This document shows positions 56,974 to 64,000 of a DNA stretch of 64,000 nucleotides, piece by piece. The translations under genes were made by a program, and so were the position numbers. Source of the stretch: Hyphomicrobiales bacterium (GTDB taxonomy: Bacteria > Pseudomonadota > Alphaproteobacteria > Rhizobiales > Rhizobiaceae); NCBI GenBank assembly GCA_900466575.1, contig UBMP01000024.1, positions 42,925 through 106,924 on the forward strand, read 5' to 3'. Each line of letters opens with the position of its first letter. Position 1 is the stretch's first letter. A model generated the notes under the pieces. The model searched no databases. It was not told the origin of the DNA and was given only the letters and a program-made list of their open reading frames with translations.

Positions 56974-57627
56974 TCACGCAACAAGGCGTGTGAGCAACTG
57001 CCTGACCTCGTTCTGCAAGTCAGAAATGGCATGAGTGTCGCTTGAAAGATGGCGCAGCAGGCAGCGCTGGAAAAGACCGTCGAAAAGGGCGTAAAGCGCT
57101 GCTGACGAGACGGCCACCGACCTATTGTTCAGGCTGGCGTAGCGGGACGCGACGCGCCAGATCATCTGTTCGACATTGGCGTCGATCTCGGTCACGTCCT
57201 CTCTGAAAGCGTCTTCGAAAAGAGCTTGGGAGCGCAGGTCGTACCACAGCCGATGCATGTCGGCGTCCTGGCGCATCGTCTCGCCCAGCTTTTGAAGAAA
57301 GCCGTCGACCAGTTCCTGCGGCGTCGTAGCCCGTGTGACGACTTCGTCGTAGCGCGTGACACACTTACCCTTGTAATATTTCACCGCGCAGCAGATCAGG
57401 TCGACCTTGTCGCTGAAGTAATAGTGCAGAACGCCGTGGGTAAACTCGGATTTCTGGGCGATCTCGCGAAGGCTTGTGCGCGCATAGCCAAGTTCGCCCA
57501 GCGTCTGCAATGTCGCCTCTGCAAGCTCCACACGGCGGCTGTTGAACTTGTCGACCGGAGGACGCCGGCGGGCACCCGCACCGAACTTGTCCTTCGCCTC
57601 CACAACTGCGCTGTGCTTCATGCTCAC
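56974..57627 (-). CDS. TetR/AcrR-family regulator
   Basis: A 217-residue one-component regulator. The N-terminal HTH (about 30-77) is AEATLQTLGELGYARTSLREIAQKSEFTHGVLHYYFSDKVDL, the TetR signature. The C-terminal ligand domain (RYDEVVTRATTPQELVDGF...) is not identifiable. It is divergent from the SDR-ligase-thiolase gene set over 245 nt, so it is likely their repressor, responding to a substrate or acyl-CoA intermediate. Confidence 0.9.
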   Translation of the reverse strand: MSMKHSAVVEAKDKFGAGARRRPPVDKFNSRRVELAEATLQTLGELGYARTSLREIAQKSEFTHGVLHYYFSDKVDLICCAVKYYKGKCVTRYDEVVTRATTPQELVDGFLQKLGETMRQDADMHRLWYDLRSQALFEDAFREDVTEIDANVEQMIWRVASRYASLNNRSVAVSSAALYALFDGLFQRCLLRHLSSDTHAISDLQNEVRQLLTRLVA

Positions 57628-57698
57628 TCCCCGTCACTGCCATGTTCAGGTCCCGATTTTCCATGAAATGGGGCCTCTATACAAGTGTTAAAATTTTT

Positions 57699-57755
57699 CT
57701 TGACAGTCGTATAATTTCTGGACGAGTGTCATAGCAATCTTGGACAGTTGTCAAG
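57699..57755. promoter_or_regulatory. Candidate TetR operator repeats
   Basis: The 245-nt divergent region is AT-rich. Two direct repeats of the form TT(G)GACAGTyGT occur at 57699-57710 and 57739-57751. The second lies in CTTGGACAGTTGTCAAG, which has inverted GACA/TGTC and CTTG/CAAG arms. A TATAAT hexamer at 57710-57715 overlaps the first repeat. This suits a TetR-repressed promoter; assignment is inferred. Confidence 0.45.
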
Positions 57756-57872
57756 ATTTGCCGCGATGAGGACGCGGCATCGGAGGAAACAGACGCAAGG
57801 AATTCTGGCTGAACCGGCGCATCGTCTCAGGCGATGCGGTCTCCAGTTGCGTCCTTAAACGGGAGGAATGTC

Positions 57873-58676
57873 ATGCAAACCAAAACCCTCGAAGGGCGAA
57901 AGGCACTCGTCACGGGAGCCGCACGCGGCATCGGTGCCTCGATTGCCGAAGCACTGGCCAAGGCCGGCGCATCCGTCATGATTGGCGATATTCTCGAAGA
58001 CGAGGGCCGCAAAACTGCGGCGCATATCGAAACATTTGGTGTCAGCTCGGGCTTCACGAAGCTTGACGTGACCGACGAAAGCCAATGGGAAAGCGCGGTC
58101 TCCGCGACGATCTCGGCGCTCGGCGGGTTCGACATCCTGATCAACAACGCAGGCATCGAAATCACGTCGCTAGTTGTGCAGATCAGGCCGGAAGATATCC
58201 GCAAGATGTGCGATGTGAATGTGCTCGGCACGGTTCTGGGCATGAAACACGCGCTGCTGGCCATGAAGCCGCAAGGCGCGGCGGGCAAGGGTGGCGCAAT
58301 CGTCAATATCTCATCGGTTGCCGCGACCATCGCCTTTCCGGCCATCGCCGGCTACTCGGCGACGAAATCGGCCGTCGACCGCCTCACCCGCATCGGAGCC
58401 ATGGAGGCGGGCAAGCTCGGATACGGCGTTCGCGTCAACTGCATCTATCCGGGCCTTATTCCGACAACGATGGGCATGCAACTGGCCAACGACATGGTTG
58501 CCACGGGTCTCGCACCGGATGTCAACGCCGCCGTCGCCGGGGTGATCGACCAGACGCCGCTGGGTCACCTCGCCGAGGTTACCGACATCGCTGACGCGGC
58601 TGTGTTCCTTTGCTCCAATCAGGCGCGGTTCATCACCGGCATCGGCCTGCCGGTCGATGGCGGCATGGGCATGTAA
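57873..58676 (+). CDS. SDR-family oxidoreductase (first gene of the acyl-CoA module)
   Basis: A 267-residue classical SDR, FabG-like. The start at 57873 has GGGAGGA upstream. The cofactor loop is TGAARGIG (14-21), then NNAGIE, and catalytic Ser (NISSVAAT) with Y161-xxx-K165 in GYSATKSAVD. The C-terminal GIGLPVDGGMGM is typical of 3-hydroxyacyl or alcohol dehydrogenases. It probably oxidises a hydroxyl to a keto group before thiolysis. The DUF5938 gene follows after 30 nt. Confidence 0.9.
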   Translation: MQTKTLEGRKALVTGAARGIGASIAEALAKAGASVMIGDILEDEGRKTAAHIETFGVSSGFTKLDVTDESQWESAVSATISALGGFDILINNAGIEITSLVVQIRPEDIRKMCDVNVLGTVLGMKHALLAMKPQGAAGKGGAIVNISSVAATIAFPAIAGYSATKSAVDRLTRIGAMEAGKLGYGVRVNCIYPGLIPTTMGMQLANDMVATGLAPDVNAAVAGVIDQTPLGHLAEVTDIADAAVFLCSNQARFITGIGLPVDGGMGM

Positions 58677-58706
58677 TTTCAAAATTTTCGAAGGGAGGAG
58701 ACCGTT

Positions 58707-59828
58707 ATGACATCCAAGAAACCCGTCATCGTCTACGGCGCATCCGGCTACACTGGCCGTCTGGTTTGCGAATATCTGCGCGAATACAATATTCCGTTCA
58801 TCGCCGCCGGGCGCGATGCTGCGAGGGTAAAGGCCGTCGTCGATAAAATTCCGGGCATCGAAACGGCGGATTACGAAGTGGTAGGTGTAGAGCACACGGT
58901 CGAAGCACTGACAGAGCTGTTCACCGGCGCGCAGGTCGTCTGCAACATGGTCGGCCCATTCATCAAATACGGCCCCGCCGTGGTCGAAGCAGCGCTGGCC
59001 GCAGGCTGCCACTACACCGACACGACAGGTGAACAGGATTGGGTCCTGTACGCCGATGACAACTGGGGTGCGAAATTTGCTGCCAAGGGCCTTCTGCTTT
59101 CGCCCGGCGTTGCGCAGATGTACACGACCGGCGAAATTGCCGCCAATATCTGCCTGGAGACCCCCGGTCTCGATACGCTCGACATCCTGGTTCTGTGGAA
59201 AGGTTACCCCACTTATGCCTCGACCCAGACGATCTTCACGATCCTCAAGGCCGACTGGTTCTATCTCGAGCAAAACAAGCTCAAGCAATGGGATCTCACG
59301 ACAAACTTCGAGGTGAGCGTTCCAGACCGCCATGAAGGTGCAATCGTGTCGCCTTGGGGCGGCACATCGCATCCCATCTGGTTCCGGCGCGATCCGCGCG
59401 TGTCCAACTGCCGCGTTCTTGGCGGGGTTCTCGCCCGCGAGGTGATGGAAGGCGTCGTCCAGACGCAGAAGATGGTCAAGGAACAGATCAAGCCGCTCCC
59501 GCCGGAACAGCAAGAAAAGGCTCTGGCCGAGATTGCTGCCACCATGCAGGCAGCCATGCCGCCGCGTGAAAATCCTCGCCTCAACCACACGATCGATTCC
59601 GTGCATGCCTCGGGAGCCCTCGGGCGCGCCCATTGCGTGATCTACGGCAACTGCAACTACAAGCAGACGGGCATGCTTCAGGCTTATGCCGCCTTCTCGC
59701 TTCTTCAGTCGTCGCCCAAGCGGGTGGGCTTCGCCTCCGCCTGCCAGGCCTTCGGCCACCGCGAACTTCTGGGCCAGTTGCGCAGCTTCGGTCTGGTCGG
59801 AAACCCGATCCTGACCGTTCACGACTGA
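58707..59828 (+). CDS. Saccharopine-dehydrogenase-like NAD(P)-binding protein (probably DUF5938)
   Basis: A 373-residue protein with an N-terminal Rossmann loop VIVYGASGYTGRLVCEYL (about 7-24), then MVGPFIKYGPAVVEAALAAGCHYTDTTGEQ, the Sacchrp_dh_NADP pattern. Such proteins are trans-acting enoyl reductases or unknown oxidoreductases, often beside acyl-CoA enzymes. The C-terminal half has no familiar domain. Member of the TetR-controlled operon; a terminator hairpin follows at 59841. Confidence 0.82.
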   Translation: MTSKKPVIVYGASGYTGRLVCEYLREYNIPFIAAGRDAARVKAVVDKIPGIETADYEVVGVEHTVEALTELFTGAQVVCNMVGPFIKYGPAVVEAALAAGCHYTDTTGEQDWVLYADDNWGAKFAAKGLLLSPGVAQMYTTGEIAANICLETPGLDTLDILVLWKGYPTYASTQTIFTILKADWFYLEQNKLKQWDLTTNFEVSVPDRHEGAIVSPWGGTSHPIWFRRDPRVSNCRVLGGVLAREVMEGVVQTQKMVKEQIKPLPPEQQEKALAEIAATMQAAMPPRENPRLNHTIDSVHASGALGRAHCVIYGNCNYKQTGMLQAYAAFSLLQSSPKRVGFASACQAFGHRELLGQLRSFGLVGNPILTVHD

Positions 59829-59840
59829 TCTCCCGGCCAC

Positions 59841-59873
59841 GGAGGCGGAGATTTGGCTCCGCCTCCCCTTTTT
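59841..59873 (+). terminator. Terminator-like hairpin inside the acyl-CoA operon
   Basis: GGAGGCGGA (59841-59849) and TCCGCCTCC (59858-59866) with an 8-nt loop are followed by CC and TTTTT. It lies 13 nt after the DUF5938 stop and before the ligase start, so transcription may partly stop there. Confidence 0.75.
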
Positions 59874-59900
59874 CGCAATTCATTATTTATCGGTGAACCC

Positions 59901-61442
59901 ATGCGTCTCATGGATTATCTCGACAAGGGCGCGTCGCTCGGCCCGGACAAAGCCTGCCTGACCATGGCTGGGCGAACGATGTCCTATCGCGATGTCCAGC
60001 AACTCAGCTGGCGGGTGGCACGCGGTCTCGCGCGATCTGGAATTGCTCCCGGTGACAAGGTGGCGATCCTGTCCGGCAATGACCCTATCGCCTTTTCCTG
60101 CGTGTTCGGCATCTCAAGGGCCGGCTCTGTCTGGTGCCCCATCAATCCGCGCAACGAAGCCGCGGAGAACGGCTTCATTTTGGATGCCTTCGATTGCCGC
60201 CTGCTGATCTTCCACAGCAACTATGCGGACATGGTTCACAAACTCATTCCGGATCTCAAGAAGATCGTCGAGTTTGTCTGCCTGGATGCCGAACTCCCCT
60301 TTGCCACGTCGTTCGATCGCTGGCTGGAAGGGCTGGAAACATCTGCCTTCCAGCGGAAGCCGGCTGACGACGTCGCCATGATACCGGGCACCGGCGGGAC
60401 AACGGGCAAGCCGAAAGGCGTCATGCTGACCGAGCGGAACCTGGAAACCATGTCGGCACTGACGCTGATGGGCTATCCTTTCGAGGGCAGGCCGCGCTAT
60501 CTGGCGCTTGCGCCGCTGACCCATGCCGCAGGGGTTCTGTGCCTGCCGATCATGGCGCTGGGCGGCGAGATCGTCATCATGCCGCAGGCCGATGTCGGCA
60601 ATTTCCTCGACCATATCGAGCGCCACCGCATCACGCACACCTTCCTGCCGCCGACATTGATCTACATGGTGCTGGACCACCCGAACCTTGCCTCCGCGGA
60701 CCTCACCTCACTGCAGTGTTTCTGGTACGGCGCTGCACCCATTTCGGCGACACGGCTTGAGGAAGCCTTGCGGCGCATCGGTCCCATGGGACAGCTTTTC
60801 GGGCAGACCGAAGCACCCATGATGATCTCGATGATGGCACCGAAGGATCATTACGACGGGTCGGGCGCGGTCGCCACCCAACGGCTTTCGTCTGCGGGGC
60901 GCGTCTCGCCGCTGGTTCAACTGGCCATCGTGAATGCCGAAGGAGAGCATCTGCCCAACGGCGAGCGCGGCGAGATCGTCGTTCGCGGCTCGCTCGTCAT
61001 GAAAGGCTATTACCACAATCCGGACGCTACGGCCGAAGCCAGCGTCAACGGCTGGCACCGCACCGGCGATATCGGCTATCTCGACGAAGACAACTATCTC
61101 TACATCGTCGACCGGGCGAAGGACATGATCATCACGGGCGGCTTCAATGTCTATTCGATCGAGGTCGAGCAGGCGCTGGCGGCCCACGAGGCCGTGCTCG
61201 ATTGCGCGGTCGTCGGCCTTCCGGACGAGAAATGGGGCGAGCGGATTGTTGCGGTGGTGCAAGCCAAGGCCGGCGCGACGATCGTCGCGACGGAACTCGC
61301 CGCCTTCGTTAAGGCGCGGATCGGGAGCGTCAAGACACCAAAGCAAATTGAGGTCTGGCCGGATCTGCCGCGCTCCAAGGTCGGCAAGGTGTTGAAAGCC
61401 GATATCAAATCGAAACTCACCTCGGGAGCGCCAAAAGCATGA
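59901..61442 (+). CDS. Acyl-CoA ligase (AMP-binding, ANL superfamily)
   Basis: A 513-residue adenylate-forming CoA ligase. The start at 59901 (MRLMDYLDKGASLG) is the natural one; 59853 would extend into the terminator. The phosphate loop is GTGGTTGKPKGV (163-174), the A5-type motif is YGAAPIS-QLFGQTEAP, A7/A8 are WHRTGDIGYLDEDNYLYIVDRAKDMII, and the C-terminal catalytic Lys is in RSKVGKVLKAD. It activates a carboxylic acid to its CoA thioester; the acid is unknown. Its stop overlaps the thiolase start by 4 nt. Confidence 0.92.
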   Translation: MRLMDYLDKGASLGPDKACLTMAGRTMSYRDVQQLSWRVARGLARSGIAPGDKVAILSGNDPIAFSCVFGISRAGSVWCPINPRNEAAENGFILDAFDCRLLIFHSNYADMVHKLIPDLKKIVEFVCLDAELPFATSFDRWLEGLETSAFQRKPADDVAMIPGTGGTTGKPKGVMLTERNLETMSALTLMGYPFEGRPRYLALAPLTHAAGVLCLPIMALGGEIVIMPQADVGNFLDHIERHRITHTFLPPTLIYMVLDHPNLASADLTSLQCFWYGAAPISATRLEEALRRIGPMGQLFGQTEAPMMISMMAPKDHYDGSGAVATQRLSSAGRVSPLVQLAIVNAEGEHLPNGERGEIVVRGSLVMKGYYHNPDATAEASVNGWHRTGDIGYLDEDNYLYIVDRAKDMIITGGFNVYSIEVEQALAAHEAVLDCAVVGLPDEKWGERIVAVVQAKAGATIVATELAAFVKARIGSVKTPKQIEVWPDLPRSKVGKVLKADIKSKLTSGAPKA

Positions 61443-62623
61443 CCAAAACTGTTGTCGCCGGCGTCGGCATGCTTCCGTTCTCCAAGCCCGGAGCCGGACC
61501 TTCGTATGTGACCATGGGCTCCTCCGCCATCGCACTCGCATTGGCCGATGCGGGTCTCGATTACGACCGTGTCCAGCAGGTCTATGCCGGCTATGTCTAT
61601 GGCGACAGCTGCAGCGGTCAGCGCGTCACATACGAAGCCGGCATGACCGGTGTGCCGATCTTCAACATCAACAACAATTGTTCGACCGGTTCGACGGCGC
61701 TCTTTCTGGCCCGCCAGGCGATCGAAAGTGGCGCGGCCGAATGCGTTCTTGCGGTGGGTTTCGAACAGATGCGTCCGGGCGCGCTGGGCATGGTGTTCGA
61801 GGACCGCCCGAACCCGTTCGAAAGGTTCGATCTGGAGGCGGAACGCCTGACACAGAGGCCTGACCTTCCGCTTGCCTTGCGCTATTTCGGCGGGGCCGGT
61901 CTTGCCCATATGCAGCAATATGGAACGCAGCTATCCACCTTTGCGAAGATCCGGGCCAAGGCCAGCCGGCACGCTGCCCGAAATCCGCTCGCCTTGTTCA
62001 GGACCGTTCTGACAGAAGACGACGTGTTTGCGTCCCCGGTGCTGTGGGAAGGTGTCATGACACGGCTGATGGCTTGCCCGCCAACCTGCGGCGCGGCCGC
62101 AGCCATTCTCTGCAGCGAAGTCTTCGCGCGCCGTCATGGCATTTCGACCCAGGTGCGCATCCGCGCCCAGGCGATGACAACCGACACACGTTCGAGCCTC
62201 GACAGCGCAGACATGCGCAAGGTCGTGGGGCAGGACCTGACCAAGGCCGCGGCTCAAGCCGTCTATACCTCCGCAGGTATCAGCCCCGACAATATCGACG
62301 TGGTCGAGCTTCACGACTGCTTCGCCCATAACGAGTTGATCACCTACGAGGGTCTTGGTCTCTGTGCCGAAGGCGAGGCTGAGGCTTTCGTCTGCGATGG
62401 AAACAACACCTATGGCGGTAAATATGTGACCAATCCCTCGGGCGGGCTTTTGTCAAAGGGCCATCCGCTCGGTGCGACGGGCCTGGCACAATGTTACGAA
62501 CTCACCCATCAACTGCGAGGCACCGCGGACCAGCGTCAGGTTGAGAATGCGAGGCTCGCTCTCCAGCACAATCTCGGTCTTGGCGGCGCGTGCGTCGTGA
62601 CCCTTTATGAGGCAGCATCCTAA
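61439..62623 (+). CDS. SCP-x-type thiolase / lipid-transfer protein family
   Basis: A 394-residue thiolase of the sterol-carrier-protein-x branch. Nucleophile Cys81 is in NINNNCSTGSTALFLARQ. The family-specific HDCF motif is in ELHDCFAHNEL. The active-site His342 is in SKGHPLGATG and the second cysteine is in GLGGACVV (385). These enzymes cleave 3-ketoacyl-CoAs with branched or bulky groups, including steroid side chains. There is no separate DUF35 partner in the window, unlike steroid aldol/thiolase pairs. Translationally coupled to the ligase. Confidence 0.93.
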   Translation: MTKTVVAGVGMLPFSKPGAGPSYVTMGSSAIALALADAGLDYDRVQQVYAGYVYGDSCSGQRVTYEAGMTGVPIFNINNNCSTGSTALFLARQAIESGAAECVLAVGFEQMRPGALGMVFEDRPNPFERFDLEAERLTQRPDLPLALRYFGGAGLAHMQQYGTQLSTFAKIRAKASRHAARNPLALFRTVLTEDDVFASPVLWEGVMTRLMACPPTCGAAAAILCSEVFARRHGISTQVRIRAQAMTTDTRSSLDSADMRKVVGQDLTKAAAQAVYTSAGISPDNIDVVELHDCFAHNELITYEGLGLCAEGEAEAFVCDGNNTYGGKYVTNPSGGLLSKGHPLGATGLAQCYELTHQLRGTADQRQVENARLALQHNLGLGGACVVTLYEAAS

Positions 62624-63108
62624 CGGGATATTGGCTAAGCTCGCATCGCATCGGCCGACCGTCCCCACGCCACGTTCCAGCTCCGATCGCGGAAGCCAAT
62701 ATCACTGATGGTGCACTTACTGCGGCAGTTCGCACTCGACTTCATAGCGGAATTATTGCCGAGCTGATGCAGACATTTACTGAGCACGCGCCTGATCGCA
62801 TCGAGACTTGTCAATTCTTTGATAACTCAACGACTGGAAGAGAACAGTATCTTGTCCTTTCCGTCGATGAGCCAAATGTTCTTGTTACCACTGCGCGCTC
62901 CTGCGAACCCCGATTGTCGATTCTTGCGCAAGTCTCTCCGACCAGCGGTCGAGCCGGTAAACCAAATTCTGTTTCCATGATGCGGGGCAACAATCCAATG
63001 GCTTCAAGGAGGAGTCATGCGAATAATTGCGCATCTAACTCGCCCTCTTTCTCGAGACGTAGCTCGTCTAATCGCGCCCAATATTCTTTACTTGACCCCC
63101 TTGGGTTT
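62624..63108. other. Non-coding/decayed segment between thiolase and recombinase remnant
   Basis: The region has more A+T than its neighbours and no convincing gene. A 32-codon frame at 63017-63115, starting MRIIAHLTRPLSRD, has AAGGAGGAG directly upstream but no known family. The frame continuing from 62767 into the recombinase remnant has no recognisable content before about residue 115. Confidence 0.5.
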
Positions 63109-63636
63109 CGCTTAAACAAGCTGGCTGAGGAAACGAAGAAGCGAGTAGAGGCCAAGCTGCGTTCGGGACCGTCAGAACATGCCAAGCGCGCCGACAATCT
63201 CAAATTGATCGAGGCGAAGCAAAAGGCGCTCATCCAGCAGATAAGCGAACGCGCCCTGGAGGGAAGACCGCGCCTGCCGGCGCTCGATGACGCCCTCGAC
63301 AAACTGGAGCTGGAACGCGTTGCCGCCGAACAGCTCCTTGCCGCATGCAAACCCGACGACGACACACTGGAAGAGAAGCTGGCTGAGGTGCGCCGTCAGT
63401 CAACACCCGAGAATGTCGAACTGATCATCAATACGGTGCTGTACTACATGCGCGACGCCGCCGACAAAGATCTGAAGCAGCGGTACATCACGATGATCAG
63501 GATGCTGGTTCAGAAGGTCGTCGTCGGCCCGACGCCGGGCCATCAACCTGCGGAGCTTGCCATCCACGGTAGGATCGCATCGATTCAGAGCCGCGGGCTC
63601 GACACCAATCTGATGCAGCCGGATCGACCTCTTTGA
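63109..63636 (+). pseudogene. Serine-recombinase C-terminal remnant
   Basis: The frame from about 63109 reads as a large-serine-recombinase C-terminal part: a charged coiled coil (LIEAKQKALIQQISERALEG...LDKLELERVAAEQLLAA) followed by YITMIRMLVQKVVVGPTPGHQPAELAIHGRIASI, typical of rhizobial recombinase family proteins. The catalytic N-terminal domain (YxRxS) and zinc-ribbon are missing and no start codon fits. It is a decayed mobile-element gene at the right border of the accessory module. Confidence 0.68.
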
Positions 63637-63807
63637 GGGAACCCGGCGTCTCGGTTGTTTCGGATCATATCCGCGCATCGGGCCATCGACCCTGAGAAGG
63701 CAAAGATTGCCGTCCGGTTCCGAACATTAGGCGGCCGCTATTTCTCTGCGCGGCGCTGGGGATAAGAACGCCAAGCGATCTATTTAGAGTGGTGCCACCA
63801 AACGCGC

Positions 63808-63840
63808 AAAAGCCCGCTGGTTTTCACCGAGCGGGCTTTT
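63808..63840 (-). terminator. Intrinsic terminator of the initiator tRNA
   Basis: AAAAGCCCGCT (63808-63818) pairs with AGCGGGCTTTT (63830-63840), 15 nt after the tRNA 3' end on the minus strand; T-rich ends allow it to work in both directions. Confidence 0.8.
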
Positions 63841-63855
63841 TGAATGTCGAGGATT

Positions 63856-63932
<77 letters not shown>

Positions 63933-64000
63933 TTATTTCGTTGCGTATTTTACGCTTTGTCTGGCTTGATATCCAGAGGATTACCGTCTTTGTGGGCGAT
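63933..64000. other. Right edge, upstream of tRNA-fMet
   Basis: Sixty-eight bases upstream of the tRNA. Probably includes its promoter, but no clear -35 and -10 pair is seen. Confidence 0.4.

Noticed and set aside
56569..57032. Two minus-strand small frames upstream of the TetR gene
   Set aside because: No ribosome-binding site, no family, and they run across the IS scar and terminator.
57700..57715. TTGACA followed by TATAAT as a sigma-70 promoter
   Set aside because: The hexamers are only 4 nt apart, not about 17; at most TATAAT is used with a weaker upstream element.

Overview
The window is high-GC chromosomal DNA from an alphaproteobacterium, almost certainly a member of the Rhizobiaceae (Rhizobium/Agrobacterium/Neorhizobium/Shinella-like). 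Four things point there: the maeB-mutS-glnD-murJ-trpS block, dnaN beside rsmI/yraN/gshB and away from dnaA, a phospholipid N-methyltransferase (pmtA), and frcBCA and ugpBAEC transporters with a RIME-like mosaic repeat. Most of it is ordinary core genome. No rRNA, CRISPR array or complete insertion sequence was seen; one tRNA lies at the right end.

Left part (1-14.8 kb): a partial LysE-family exporter, an ArsR/SRPBCC regulator pair divergent from a second LysE exporter, dut, prfC, a GFA-type protein, an enoyl-thioester-reductase-like dehydrogenase, a Cache chemoreceptor, argG, a ParDE toxin-antitoxin pair, an SDR/LysE pair, coaBC, a class II glutamine amidotransferase and a pirin.

Sugar uptake and sensing (14.8-25.7 kb): a RIME1-like element, then the fructose-type ABC transporter frcB-frcC-frcA, divergent from a ROK regulator translationally overlapped by an RbsD/FucU mutarotase. 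Then come a second large chemoreceptor, a small membrane protein, an orphan GTA/phage spike-base-like protein, xseA and a 50-residue DUF3309 peptide.

Core block (25.7-42.6 kb): maeB, mutS, glnD (PII sensing), murJ, trpS, a universal stress protein, an Nfu-type Fe-S scaffold, tsaB-rimI-plsC, comM and gshB.

Phosphate/glycerol-3-phosphate and replication block (42.6-56.1 kb): a cupin, ugpBAEC behind an 11-bp-periodic Pho-box-like array, yraN, rsmI, dnaN, pmtA, an unusual histidine-phosphatase-fold protein, a GH2 beta-mannosidase, pyrF, a DUF1330 protein and an NDUFA9-like protein.

Right accessory segment (56.1-64 kb): this is the least ordinary part. A TetR regulator is divergent from four genes: an SDR, a saccharopine-dehydrogenase-like (probably DUF5938) protein, an acyl-CoA ligase and an SCP-x-type thiolase. 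The module is bracketed by an IS3 transposase remnant on the left and a serine-recombinase C-terminal remnant on the right, near an initiator tRNA gene. It looks like an acquired acyl-CoA catabolic module whose substrate cannot be deduced from sequence.
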